Below, in pieces: positions 18,786 to 28,655 of a DNA stretch of 39,643 nt. The notes below the pieces were generated by a model. That model saw only the letters and a list, made by a program, of their open reading frames with translations. It was not told the DNA's origin and searched no databases. The DNA is from Candidatus Aminicenantota bacterium. GTDB taxonomy: Bacteria; Acidobacteriota; Aminicenantia; Aminicenantales; Aminicenantaceae. Made by a program: the position numbers and the translations under genes. The DNA is taken from positions 1-39,643 of the forward strand of contig JAGLWV010000274.1 of assembly GCA_023133225.1 (NCBI GenBank), written 5' to 3'. The first letter of the stretch is position 1. Every line of letters starts with the position of its first letter.

Positions 18786-19913
18786 TCAGAATTTAAATCT
18801 AATTCCGGCTCGAAGGCTAATACCGCTGAAATCAAAAACGGCCTTTCTTACCACCTTATAACCGGATGGTTCTTCCTCAAGTACGGCCAGGTAAGGATAT
18901 TTTTCATCTTCCAGGTAATAAAGCGTTCCTTTTGCTTTTATGGAATCAACAAAATCATATACAACCCACTCTCTTTCTACGGCCGTCCCTTTGAGGTTGG
19001 AAATCCTGGCATATCTCCCCCGGCCTTCGATAAAAAAGACAGCTCTTGGAGTTAAATTGATTTCAAACCCGATCCCCCCGTGAAATCCGAGACTCTTGGC
19101 ACGTGCAGTGTGATAAAGACTCTTCATATCCATCCAGTTCGAAGCCAAAGAATAGGAATACTTTGTTTGATAGAGTGCGGCTCCACAGTTAAAAGAGACA
19201 GCAAATAACTGATGAATGGGAAGAGTGAAAAACAATCCCAGTCTGATAGGAACAGCGTTTATCACAGGTGAACTATTCACCTGCGGCAATCCATCTAAGT
19301 CCTCTCTGGAAATAGTGAGAACACTTGTTTCAACTCCACGAATATAACCTGCTCCCAGTCCAATTCCTATGTGAGGGGTGAGGTTAAAAATGATATCTCC
19401 TGCGATATCAACTGCTCTATGGAAAGATCTTGTTCTGATATCCAGGGTGTATCCTTCAGAGGAGAGAAAATCTGCAGTGGAATCATACAAGCCTCTGGTC
19501 CCTTTATCTATGTCCCCACCAAAAAAAATGTTCAGGCCTCCACTCAGCCTCACGCTCAATCCTATTCCCCGGAAAAACTCAGGTTCTTCCTCCCAAAAAT
19601 CCGGTTCTTTAATCGTTTTTTCCCTTATTATGTCTACAGCGTTTGAATGAATGTAGCCTATAACCACAAATCCTTCCTTGTCAGGCCCTATGATCACCCG
19701 GAACCATTCTCCTTCCTTTTCATACGATTTTAAAATCGTTCCTTTTAAGGCGGCAGCTACAGCCGGACTTCTTTTATCGGGCTCCAGCCGAATATCTGCC
19801 TTTTCAACCTTGATTTTTAGCTCCCATTCAGAGGATTTCGAATTTAATGCAGAAATATTGAGAGGTAAAAGACAGAGGACGAATAGAATGAGAAAACGGT
19901 TTATTCTGCCTAT
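18786..19913 (-). CDS. SH3-like plus outer-membrane beta-barrel protein (start uncertain; the provided ORF extends to 20051)
   Basis: SH3-like DIRLEPDKRSPAVAAALKGTILKSYEKEGEWFRVIIGPDKEGFVVIGYIH; barrel ending FSGISLRAGIRFKF; signal peptide begins only after the candidate AUA at 19913. Confidence 0.65.
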   Translation of the reverse strand: MGRINRFLILFVLCLLPLNISALNSKSSEWELKIKVEKADIRLEPDKRSPAVAAALKGTILKSYEKEGEWFRVIIGPDKEGFVVIGYIHSNAVDIIREKTIKEPDFWEEEPEFFRGIGLSVRLSGGLNIFFGGDIDKGTRGLYDSTADFLSSEGYTLDIRTRSFHRAVDIAGDIIFNLTPHIGIGLGAGYIRGVETSVLTISREDLDGLPQVNSSPVINAVPIRLGLFFTLPIHQLFAVSFNCGAALYQTKYSYSLASNWMDMKSLYHTARAKSLGFHGGIGFEINLTPRAVFFIEGRGRYARISNLKGTAVEREWVVYDFVDSIKAKGTLYYLEDEKYPYLAVLEEEPSGYKVVRKAVFDFSGISLRAGIRFKF

Positions 19914-20116
19914 TTCAGGACTCCTCTCTACTCTACTATCTCTACAATATTTATACCATATCCATACCAAATAATAACAGATTAAGGCATTCCTTTTCAA
20001 TGTTATCACTATCCACGATGCGACGATGCGTGAGGGAGTCATCAAACACACAAAAAAAATTCCAAAATGAAATAAGTATATGATATAATATTAAGTACAA
20101 ACAGGAGGAGACACAG

Positions 20117-20956
20117 ATGAAAAAAACAACATCGACAAAAATCATCCTATCATTTTTAATGATAGTGATACTCTCCCTTACAGGTTTTTCCAAAACAAAA
20201 ACAGTCACCAGCAGCTGGCTGAGTTCTCCATTAAACATCGATGGGCTCTCTGGTGACTGGGGAGATGCTGCCCTGAGCTTCGAGAAAAAGGTATCCGTCG
20301 ATTACGCCTTCAAGAATGATGCGGAAAATCTCTTCGTGCTTTTTATTTTCAAAGATCCTAAATATTTAAGCTCGATCAATGAGACGGGTATGACACTATG
20401 GTTCAACACCGAAGGAAAAAAGAAAAAGAATTACGGCATAACATTTCTTAAAAAGAAGATCTCGGCTGATGACTACATTTCTTATTTAGAACAGCAGAGA
20501 GGACCAATTCCCGAGGAAGAGAAGAAGAAAATATCAGCAAATCGCAGTTATTCTCTTCACAGCACTCATGTCATAAACAAAAAGAGTAAATCTTCCTCTC
20601 AACCCTCTGAGAGTGGAGAGATAAAACCCGCTCTATTCAGGTCGAAGAACCAGAACAAAATGACGGTGTATGAGCTTGTCATTCCTTTAAAAAGGCTCGC
20701 AGAAAATGCTCCTGGAATCGGAACTGAGCCGGGAAAAATCCTAAAGGTCGGTTTTGAATGGGGAGGAATGACAGAAGAGATGAAAAAGAGAATGCTTCAA
20801 AGGCAAGTCGCCTCGGGAAGAAGAACCTCAGGAGCTGCTGACTCCTGGAGTGGTGATTTGAGTCAAGGTAAAGGGGGGAGTTCAGTTCCGAAAACAAGTC
20901 GAAATCCTAAAAAACGTTCTTTCTGGGTGGATATCCACTTAGCTCAAAATAAGTGA
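20117..20956 (+). CDS. Secreted CBM9/DOMON-like protein (paralog 1)
   Basis: SSWLSSPLNIDGLSGDWGDAALSFEKK...GMTLWFNTEGKKKKNYGITF; paralogous to 32378-33241. Confidence 0.65.
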   Translation: MKKTTSTKIILSFLMIVILSLTGFSKTKTVTSSWLSSPLNIDGLSGDWGDAALSFEKKVSVDYAFKNDAENLFVLFIFKDPKYLSSINETGMTLWFNTEGKKKKNYGITFLKKKISADDYISYLEQQRGPIPEEEKKKISANRSYSLHSTHVINKKSKSSSQPSESGEIKPALFRSKNQNKMTVYELVIPLKRLAENAPGIGTEPGKILKVGFEWGGMTEEMKKRMLQRQVASGRRTSGAADSWSGDLSQGKGGSSVPKTSRNPKKRSFWVDIHLAQNK

Positions 20957-20976
20957 GCAAGTCCTCGACAGAATGG

Positions 20977-21666
20977 CTATTTGATCTCTTTTAGATTTTC
21001 GAGTTCTTTGGTGTATTGATCGATATCTGTGATGCCGTATGTCCGTTCTCTGCTCTGCTGTTCAAACTCGCCCAGAAACCTGTTTCCTGCAAAGTCCCCC
21101 TGCGACAATTTCCATTTATTGGGTTTGGAAAACGAGAATGCATAATAAATCATCTGCTTCTCATATTGATAGGTCCAGACTTCTGCTGTTCTTGCCTGAA
21201 TATCTTCTTTATCTCTTTCCGCTGCAATTCCGGTGACTCCTCCTCCACCTTCCCGGACCTTCATTGCCCAGTTATCCGTTTGCCTGTAATCGACCGCTGC
21301 CGGACTTCCGTTCAATAGATAGATTCTTGCCCGGTCAGTGTTCCAGGGCTGGCGGAAATTTTCTCTTTTGAAGGCATTTGCCGCAAAAGCAATTCTTTTC
21401 AGGAATTCCCTTTTGGATTCCGGCCTCCTGAATTTCCAGAAAAGAATTTGAAATTCTTCCCTTCCTTCAACGGTGAGCTCCTTATAAGCTGCCCGTTCAA
21501 AATCCTGCATGATGATGTAATGCTGCATATACCATGTGTCTTTGGACGGGAGCAAATTCATGCCGCAAGCTCCCAAAGCCAGGAAGGAAAGGACCAGAAT
21601 TCCCATCTTCAGGAAGTTGAATTTTCCCCCAAACCGGGACCGATTCCTTAGTGTAAATTTTTTCAT
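20977..21666 (-). CDS. Short GWxTD-like lipoprotein
   Basis: Lipobox LALGACG; FQILFWKFRRPESKREFLKRIAFAANAFKRENFRQPWNTDRARIYLLNGSP. Confidence 0.75.
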   Translation of the reverse strand: MKKFTLRNRSRFGGKFNFLKMGILVLSFLALGACGMNLLPSKDTWYMQHYIIMQDFERAAYKELTVEGREEFQILFWKFRRPESKREFLKRIAFAANAFKRENFRQPWNTDRARIYLLNGSPAAVDYRQTDNWAMKVREGGGGVTGIAAERDKEDIQARTAEVWTYQYEKQMIYYAFSFSKPNKWKLSQGDFAGNRFLGEFEQQSRERTYGITDIDQYTKELENLKEIK

Positions 21667-21746
21667 AATATTATATTACTAACACAGGGGAAAAAGGTTG
21701 TCAAAATCGATCCCGTAAAAAAGGGAGGCTTGATAATTGCCACTGC

Positions 21747-23828
21747 GTGCAGTATATTATTATTGTGAAAATAAAATTCATCTTTCCCTTACTTCTTTCT
21801 CTAAGCTTGATCTCAACTCTCCCCCTCTTCAGCCAGGTTAAAAAATCGCTAAAGGACCTGGGTGAAACATATAGAAAATGGCTGGAAGAGGAAGTTGTAT
21901 ACATCATTACTCCTAATGAAAAAGAGGTTTTTCTTCAGCTTGAAACGGATAGAGAAAGAGAAATATTCCTCAACGCCTTCTGGAAACAAAGAGACCCCAC
22001 ACCCGGCACTCCTGCAAATGAATATAAGCAAGAACATTACAGCCGGATCAAGTATGCCAACACCTGGTTTGGGAAAGAGTCACCCGGGCCGGGTTGGCGA
22101 TCAGATATGGGGAGAATTTACATCATGCTGGGACTACCACAAGCAATCCAGAAACACGAAAACCTTCCCGAGGTTTTCCCTCTCATTATCTGGTTTTATG
22201 GCGGCATGATCGAATACGGGCTTCCCAATGCCTTTAATGTCGTATTTTTTAAAAAATATGGAATGGGCGATTATGAGCTCTATTCTCCTGTTAAATATGG
22301 ACCCCAACATCTCCTGATCCATTATAAGGGAGACGCAACCAGTTACATAGATGCTTACTCCGAACTTTTTAATGTCGATCCCACCATAGCCGAAGTATCT
22401 ATGACTTTGATACCAGGTGATTCACAGTCTCTTTCCCCTTCTCTTGCTTCAGAGATCCTTATTTGGCAAAAAGTCCCTTCTGCTCCCTATAAAAAGGTTG
22501 AAGATTCCTACGCAAAAAAACTTCTCATGTATAAAGATATTGTTGAGGTTGACTACACGGCCAACTACATAGAAAACGATTCTCTGGTCAAAGTGATTCA
22601 AGATAAATCGGGGATTTTTTTCGTGCATTATCTCATTGAGCCGAGAAGGCTGACCTTTGAACAGTATCTGGATAGATTCCTTTCTAACTTAGAGATCATC
22701 GGTAAAATTTCTGACCTAAACGGAAGGACAATCTACCAATTCGAAAGAACCGTTCCTATCGAATTCAATGAAGGACAAATAACCAATATTAAAAATAAAT
22801 TATTTAGCTTTCAAGGTATGTTTCCTTTGGTTACAGGACAATACAGATTCAATCTGTTATTGAAAAATTCCATCTCGAAAGAATTTACCTCGGTTGAATC
22901 GGAGATTACGATCCCGGAGGCTTCTTCTCTCCGGATAAGCTCTCTCATCCTGGCAAATAAACTCGACATCAATTCAAAGCATAAAGGGAAAAACAAGCCT
23001 TTTCTGATCGAAGGTTCTCAGCTCGTTCCCTCCCCTCGAAATGATTTCTCCCCGCAAGAGACATTGTATCTTTTCCTCCAGATTCAGGGCTTGACCGAAG
23101 ACCTGAGAGAGAATGCTTTCCTCGAGTATTCCATTATAAGGGATGACAAAAAAATTCATTCTTTGGTTAAAGGCATAAAAGAGTACCCGAAACAAACAAA
23201 CTTTTTTGAAGAATTTCCCCTGGCCAATCTGCCTGCCGCTTACTATAAAATAAAAGCCTCTCTTCTCAACAAAAATCAGGAGGAAATCCTCTCCGAACAA
23301 AGCCGGTTTTATGTAACAGCGGTGATAAATCTGCCCCGGCCCTGGGTTCTTTCTCTACCCATACCGCCTATAGAAGATCCTGCCACTGCACACATCCTGG
23401 GAAATCAATTTTTAAACAAAAAAGATCTTCAAAAGGCAAAATCTCTTCTGGAAGAGGCTTATAATAAAAATCCAAATTCCCAGAATTACGCTTTAAGTCT
23501 GAGTCGAGTCCTTTTTATCGCTAAAGAGTACCAAAGGATAAAACAGATAGCTCTTCCTTTTCTTAAAGACCAAAGAAAATATGCATTTTTGCAAATAGTG
23601 GGACAATCCTGCCAGGCTCTGGGAGAGCTTAACGAGGCCATTTCTCACTATAAGGATTATCTTTCTCATTTCGGCACAAATATCATCATTCTCAACTCCA
23701 TAGGAAAATGTTACTATCAATTGGGCAACACAAAAGAAGCTCTCATCGCATGGGAGAAGTCCTTAGAGCTCAATCCCGGTCAGGAAGAGCTGAAAACATT
23801 AGTAAAATCCCTAAAAGAGAAGAAATGA
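21747..23828 (+). CDS. GWxTD domain protein with C-terminal TPR repeats (paralog B)
   Basis: YIITPNEKEVFLQLETDREREIFLNAFWKQRDPTPGTP...GWRSDMGRIYIMLGLP; TPR-like C-terminus. Confidence 0.87.
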   Translation: MQYIIIVKIKFIFPLLLSLSLISTLPLFSQVKKSLKDLGETYRKWLEEEVVYIITPNEKEVFLQLETDREREIFLNAFWKQRDPTPGTPANEYKQEHYSRIKYANTWFGKESPGPGWRSDMGRIYIMLGLPQAIQKHENLPEVFPLIIWFYGGMIEYGLPNAFNVVFFKKYGMGDYELYSPVKYGPQHLLIHYKGDATSYIDAYSELFNVDPTIAEVSMTLIPGDSQSLSPSLASEILIWQKVPSAPYKKVEDSYAKKLLMYKDIVEVDYTANYIENDSLVKVIQDKSGIFFVHYLIEPRRLTFEQYLDRFLSNLEIIGKISDLNGRTIYQFERTVPIEFNEGQITNIKNKLFSFQGMFPLVTGQYRFNLLLKNSISKEFTSVESEITIPEASSLRISSLILANKLDINSKHKGKNKPFLIEGSQLVPSPRNDFSPQETLYLFLQIQGLTEDLRENAFLEYSIIRDDKKIHSLVKGIKEYPKQTNFFEEFPLANLPAAYYKIKASLLNKNQEEILSEQSRFYVTAVINLPRPWVLSLPIPPIEDPATAHILGNQFLNKKDLQKAKSLLEEAYNKNPNSQNYALSLSRVLFIAKEYQRIKQIALPFLKDQRKYAFLQIVGQSCQALGELNEAISHYKDYLSHFGTNIIILNSIGKCYYQLGNTKEALIAWEKSLELNPGQEELKTLVKSLKEKK

Positions 23829-24724
23829 AAAAAACGTTTTTTATCCTTTTTCCTGTCTGTTTCTTCCTCCTTGTTTCTTGTGCTTCTTACAGGCTGGAAA
23901 AAAAACTATCCCCTGTAAATAAGGAATTCCTTTCCAAAGTGAGATACATCATCACCAGACAAGAGCGAAAAATCTTCCTCAATCTCCTTCCTTCAGACAG
24001 GAAGAGTTTCATTGAAGAATTCTGGGAAAAAAGAGACCCTGATCCTGATACAGAAATAAATGAGTTTAGGGAAGAATATTTCGAGCTTATTGAAGAAGCC
24101 AATCTTCTCTTTAAAGAGGGAAGCACTCCGGGTTGGCTCCAGGAGAGAGGAAGGGTGTACATCACCCTTGGCCCCCCTGACAACAGAGAAACGTATCCAA
24201 GAGGCATGTCTTTGTATGGAAAACCCATGGAGATATGGTATTACGGTTTTTTCCCGGTAGTCTTTATTGATGACAACTGGACCGGCAGCTATAAACTGGA
24301 GCCTCTCAGTGCCCAGCACATTAGTGCGATCAATAAAACCCAGGTCGATTCAAGACCGGAAGTCTCCAAGCAAAAAGTTGTCTTTGACTTCCATCTTAAT
24401 ATAAAAAAAGTGAAAGAAGGTGAAGCTCTTTTTCAAGTTGAAATTCCTTATAAAAATATCTGGTTTGCAGTAAAAGAGAATCTATTACAAACAATTTTAG
24501 AAGTCTCCGTGGAAGTATTGGATCAGGCTGAAAAAAAAGTATGGCAGCACCAGGAAAATTATGTAATCTCATTAACCGAAAAAAATCTCGAAGAACTCAT
24601 CGGCAAGAATTATTTGATCGAGGTTTCGGCAAATATCAATCCTGGAAATTACATTCTTGCCGTAGAGATCGGAAACAATACGGGTGGAGAGCGGGTGAGG
24701 AAAAGAGCCAAATTCACCGTCTGA
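23825..24724 (+). CDS. GWxTD domain lipoprotein
   Basis: ATGA overlap with the previous gene; lipobox LLVSCAS; YIITRQERKIFLNLLPSDRKSFIEEFWEKRDPDPDTE...GWLQERGRVYITLGPP. Confidence 0.83.
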   Translation: MKKTFFILFPVCFFLLVSCASYRLEKKLSPVNKEFLSKVRYIITRQERKIFLNLLPSDRKSFIEEFWEKRDPDPDTEINEFREEYFELIEEANLLFKEGSTPGWLQERGRVYITLGPPDNRETYPRGMSLYGKPMEIWYYGFFPVVFIDDNWTGSYKLEPLSAQHISAINKTQVDSRPEVSKQKVVFDFHLNIKKVKEGEALFQVEIPYKNIWFAVKENLLQTILEVSVEVLDQAEKKVWQHQENYVISLTEKNLEELIGKNYLIEVSANINPGNYILAVEIGNNTGGERVRKRAKFTV

Positions 24725-24779
24725 TCACTCAGGTAAAGTGAAAACGAGAAAAAAAAGAGGGAAGAAGAGGGAGGGAAGA

Positions 24780-25754
24780 ATGAAGGCCAAAGCATTTTTA
24801 AAGTTATCTCTATGCCTTTTGTTTTCTTTTTTGCTCGTCATGAGCGCCGCTGGACAAGCGGCAAGAGGAAAAGGAAGAGCCCATGGAGCCGTCATCGATG
24901 ACAAAGGAAATCCTATCATACCGGCAAAGGTTATCATTGAATTTTTAGGAGGCGAAGTTGCCAAATTTGAGACCACTTCCAAAAAAAGGGGATGGAGTTT
25001 TTTGGGGCTTGGCACAGGGAGGTGGAAAGTGACTGCCTCTGCAGATGGATATATTCCTTATTCAGCAGAAATTTTTGTCCGGCAGCTCGGGATGAATCCG
25101 AAATTAACTTTGACTTTACAGAAGATTCAATCGACTGATTCATTTTTAATCGAAGATGAATCAACTTTCGAACTCTTAGACAAAGGCAATAGGCTCTTCA
25201 CCGAGAAAAAATACGACGCGGCTCTTTTGGCTTACAAGGAATTTCTCGACAAAAATCCCGGTGCCTATCAGGTCCGCCTCAATATTGCCGACTGCTACCG
25301 AGAAAAGGGAGAATATGAACAAGCCCTTGAAGAATATAAAATAATCCTGGAAAAAATCTCCTCAGACGAACCCAAAGGCAAAGAAATCGCTGCCAAGGCT
25401 ATGGCCGGAATAGGCGATTGTTATCTGAAAAAACAGGATTTTGAAAATGCACAGAATTATTTCAAGCAATCTATTGAAACATATCCGGAAGATGAGCTCA
25501 TCGCTTACAATGTCGGAGAAATATACTTTTCCAATCAAAAACTCGATGAAGCCATCCAGTATTTCACCCTGGCAAGCAAGATCAAGCCGGACTGGAGTGA
25601 TCCTTATTACAAATTGGGGCTTGTTTACTTGAATAAAGCTGATTTCGAGAAAGCCATAGAAACGCTCGAGAAATTTTTGACGCTCGAGCCGAACACAGAA
25701 AGATCAGCAAATGTCAAAAATATTCTTACTCAGATAAAAAAAATAAAAAAGTAA
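24780..25754 (+). CDS. Secreted carboxypeptidase-regulatory-like domain plus TPR protein
   Basis: Signal peptide; GRAHGAVIDDKGNPIIPAKVIIEF...; TPR series (YDAALLAYKEFLDKNPGAYQVRLNIADCYREKGEYEQALEEYK...). Confidence 0.8.
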   Translation: MKAKAFLKLSLCLLFSFLLVMSAAGQAARGKGRAHGAVIDDKGNPIIPAKVIIEFLGGEVAKFETTSKKRGWSFLGLGTGRWKVTASADGYIPYSAEIFVRQLGMNPKLTLTLQKIQSTDSFLIEDESTFELLDKGNRLFTEKKYDAALLAYKEFLDKNPGAYQVRLNIADCYREKGEYEQALEEYKIILEKISSDEPKGKEIAAKAMAGIGDCYLKKQDFENAQNYFKQSIETYPEDELIAYNVGEIYFSNQKLDEAIQYFTLASKIKPDWSDPYYKLGLVYLNKADFEKAIETLEKFLTLEPNTERSANVKNILTQIKKIKK

Positions 25755-25773
25755 ATTCATCTCAAATATCCAT

Positions 25774-28023
25774 ATGGCGAAAAAAAAACGCTCTCGCCGC
25801 AGGAAGAAAAAACGGCATAAGATCACACCTCCGCCAGAATCGGCTGCCGTCAGCACAGCTCACAGCATAAAAACCAAAACAGCCGAGACGTCTATCAAAC
25901 TCCATCCCAGGAAATCCTGGATTATCGGTGTGGTACTGATAGTCATTATTTGTACTGCCGCGCTGATCCTATTTATCTCTCCCGCCAAAATCTCAATCCA
26001 GAGAGACAGCGGGCTGAATGTCCTGCTCATCACACTGGATACCACGCGGGCCGATCGGCTCGGCTGCTACGGCTACCCAAGAGCAAAAACTCCCAATCTG
26101 GATTCCCTGGCACAAAAGGGTGTCCGGTTTGCCAATGTCTACTGCCAGGTCCCGCTGACCTTACCCTCCCACTGTTCCATCATGGCCGGAACGTACCCGG
26201 TTTCTCATAATGTTCACAACAACGGCACCTACTATCTTACTTCCGACCAACTGACACTGGCCGAAGTGTTAAAAGCAAGAGGTTTTAAAACAGCGGCATT
26301 TGTGGCTTCTTTTACCGTCGACTCCCGTTTTGGCCTGGACCAGGGCTTCGATGTCTACGACGACAGTTTTCAGCAAGGCTCACCGTTCAAAGCTCTGAAT
26401 GCCGAAAGGATTGCAGACCAGGTGTTTGCCCCCTTCTCCGCCTGGCTGGACAACCACCATGCGGACCAGTTCTTTTGCTGGGTTCATTTCTTCGATCCTC
26501 ACCTGCCCTACGCCCCTCCCCCCCCCTACCGAGAGGATTTCTCCGACAGCCTCTACGATGGTGAGATCTCCTATATGGATTCCTACGTCGGAGAGGTTGT
26601 TGAAAAATTAAAGGAAAAGAACATTCTTGGCCAGACCCTGATCATCCTGGCCGGTGACCATGGCGAGGGCTTAGGTGACAAGGTCGAGATCGGCCACGGC
26701 CTTTTCCTGTATGACATGGTCATGAAGGTGCCGCTCATCTTTTATGCTGAAAATAACCTTCCCGGAGGAAAAGTCATCCCTTCGCGTGTCCGGTTGATCG
26801 ACATCATGCCTTCCGTTTTAGATATGCTCGACCTGGAAGAAGCAGACCAAAATCAGGGCATAAGCTTGATTCCTTATATCGAGGGAAGAAAAAAAGACGA
26901 TCTCGATTCCTATATGGAAACCTTTTATCCAAGGGAAAACTACGGCTGGTCCGAACTGACTGGCCTGGTTGCAGGCAACTGGAAATACATCCGGGCACCC
27001 AAGGCAGAATTGTACAATTTGAAGTCCGATCCGAACGAGGATAAAAATGTTCTTCAATCCAACACTAAAATCGTGTCGAAAATGAAGAACAGTCTGGAGA
27101 TGCTGATCAAGAACAGCGCCATAGCTCCAGGGGCAGGAAGCCGGGCCCTGACTTCAGAAGAGCGGGAAAGATTAGGCTCACTGGGATATATTAGTTATTC
27201 AGATAACAGGGACAAGGGAGAGTATCCTGACCCAAAGGATAAGATCGATGAGCTGCGGATGATTCAGCAAGCTGAAATGTTTGAATCTCAGGGAGATTAT
27301 CAGGCAGCGGCAGCGCTTCATGAAAAAATGCTCTCGTTGCGGCCCTCATCACCATCGAGTTACGTCAATCTGGCCCTGGCCCAGGCCAGATTGAAAAAAT
27401 TTGATGAGGCTATTCAGACTTTGAAACATGGAATAGACAAAATCCCCGATTCCGAGATCCTTCTGGCCAGGCTCGGACACACCTATTTCGTCACGGGACA
27501 ACTGAATGAAGCCTTTGTGGCTATGCAGCAGGTGCTCGCGATCAATCCCAGATATATTGATGCTCTGACGCTTTCCGCCGTGATCATGGATACCCTGGGA
27601 AAAAAAGAAACGGCACGGGACCACTATGAAAAGGCTCTTTCCATTGAACCCGAAAATAAATTTTTACGGATGAGTTACGCTCTTAACCTGGCCACAGGGG
27701 GAAAAACCTCCGAGGCTATAGATGTATACACCCCTCTCACTCAAGAATATCCCGGGGAATACAGCCTGTATCAGTACCTTGGGATTGCTTACGGCGTTGC
27801 CGGAGACTATGCCAAATCCATCGAAAATCTTAAGCAGGCAATAGGCCTCCATCCCACGCTTATCGCCTATTTCAACCTGGCTGTAGCCTTAAAAGAAACA
27901 GGAGAGATCGCCGAGGCCATCCATTACCTCGAATTATACCTGGAAGATCCGAAAGGAGAGGATGAAAGCAAGGTAAAAAGTGCCCGGATGGAGCTTCTCA
28001 ATCTGAAAAAAGTTTTAAAATGA
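25774..28023 (+). CDS. Membrane-anchored sulfatase-like (alkaline phosphatase superfamily) protein with TPR repeats
   Basis: N-terminal TM; NVLLITLDTTRADRLGCYGYPRAKTPNLDSLAQKG...LTLPSHCSIMAG...LAGDHGEGLGDK...GHGLFLYD; TPR C-terminus. Confidence 0.87.
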   Translation: MAKKKRSRRRKKKRHKITPPPESAAVSTAHSIKTKTAETSIKLHPRKSWIIGVVLIVIICTAALILFISPAKISIQRDSGLNVLLITLDTTRADRLGCYGYPRAKTPNLDSLAQKGVRFANVYCQVPLTLPSHCSIMAGTYPVSHNVHNNGTYYLTSDQLTLAEVLKARGFKTAAFVASFTVDSRFGLDQGFDVYDDSFQQGSPFKALNAERIADQVFAPFSAWLDNHHADQFFCWVHFFDPHLPYAPPPPYREDFSDSLYDGEISYMDSYVGEVVEKLKEKNILGQTLIILAGDHGEGLGDKVEIGHGLFLYDMVMKVPLIFYAENNLPGGKVIPSRVRLIDIMPSVLDMLDLEEADQNQGISLIPYIEGRKKDDLDSYMETFYPRENYGWSELTGLVAGNWKYIRAPKAELYNLKSDPNEDKNVLQSNTKIVSKMKNSLEMLIKNSAIAPGAGSRALTSEERERLGSLGYISYSDNRDKGEYPDPKDKIDELRMIQQAEMFESQGDYQAAAALHEKMLSLRPSSPSSYVNLALAQARLKKFDEAIQTLKHGIDKIPDSEILLARLGHTYFVTGQLNEAFVAMQQVLAINPRYIDALTLSAVIMDTLGKKETARDHYEKALSIEPENKFLRMSYALNLATGGKTSEAIDVYTPLTQEYPGEYSLYQYLGIAYGVAGDYAKSIENLKQAIGLHPTLIAYFNLAVALKETGEIAEAIHYLELYLEDPKGEDESKVKSARMELLNLKKVLK

Positions 28024-28556
28024 AAAAATATATTTTGGCTGGATTATTGGCTCTCGCACTCATCCGGCCTTTCAGCCTGGAATCAAAACAGCTTTTCGTC
28101 CGAATGAGTTTCGCTTTGATGCATGAAGGTCATGTGGAGGACTCGTGGCATAAAACCGCAGATTATTACAATTTTAGTTCAGTCAAAGGGAAAAGAACGA
28201 GCCCGGGAATTGAGTCGGGCCGTTGGCTGTATCTTACCGGACTATTCAAGAGCAATGCCCATTCACTGGGCTATCATGCGGGCGCATGTGTCGATTTCGA
28301 CCTCTCGCTGAATCTTTTTTTATCGGTGGAGGCACTCTACAGGGTGGTCAATTTCAGGGAATTTAAAGCCCGTGTGGTTTTGCCTGCAGGGTTTGCCTCG
28401 TTTGCCAAAGAAATGGAAAATTTGGCTGTAGATTCAACATTTCTTTATGAACGACAGATTCTAGGAGAAGAGAACGTGGGAGACATTGATTATAGGATTT
28501 CCAATTTTAGCTACTCTGGTTTCTCGTTCCGGGCTGGACTCAAATTTAAATTTTAG
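28020..28556 (+). CDS. Small outer-membrane beta-barrel protein
   Basis: Signal peptide; C-terminal FSYSGFSFRAGLKFKF; ATGA overlap with the sulfatase-like gene. Confidence 0.6.
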   Translation: MKKYILAGLLALALIRPFSLESKQLFVRMSFALMHEGHVEDSWHKTADYYNFSSVKGKRTSPGIESGRWLYLTGLFKSNAHSLGYHAGACVDFDLSLNLFLSVEALYRVVNFREFKARVVLPAGFASFAKEMENLAVDSTFLYERQILGEENVGDIDYRISNFSYSGFSFRAGLKFKF

Positions 28557-28581
28557 CCCTTGTCTCAGATTACATAAAAAA

Positions 28582-28612
28582 ACCCGCCCCCCGGTAAGGG
28601 GGCGGGTCTTTT
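28582..28612. terminator. Rho-independent terminator between convergent genes
   Basis: acccgccccc (28582-28591) / gggggcgggt (28598-28607) then ctttt; A-tract on the other side makes it bidirectional-capable. Confidence 0.9.
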
Positions 28613-28655
28613 ATCTGCTCGTTGTGTACTCTCTTATTCTGCTTCAGCAATCACA

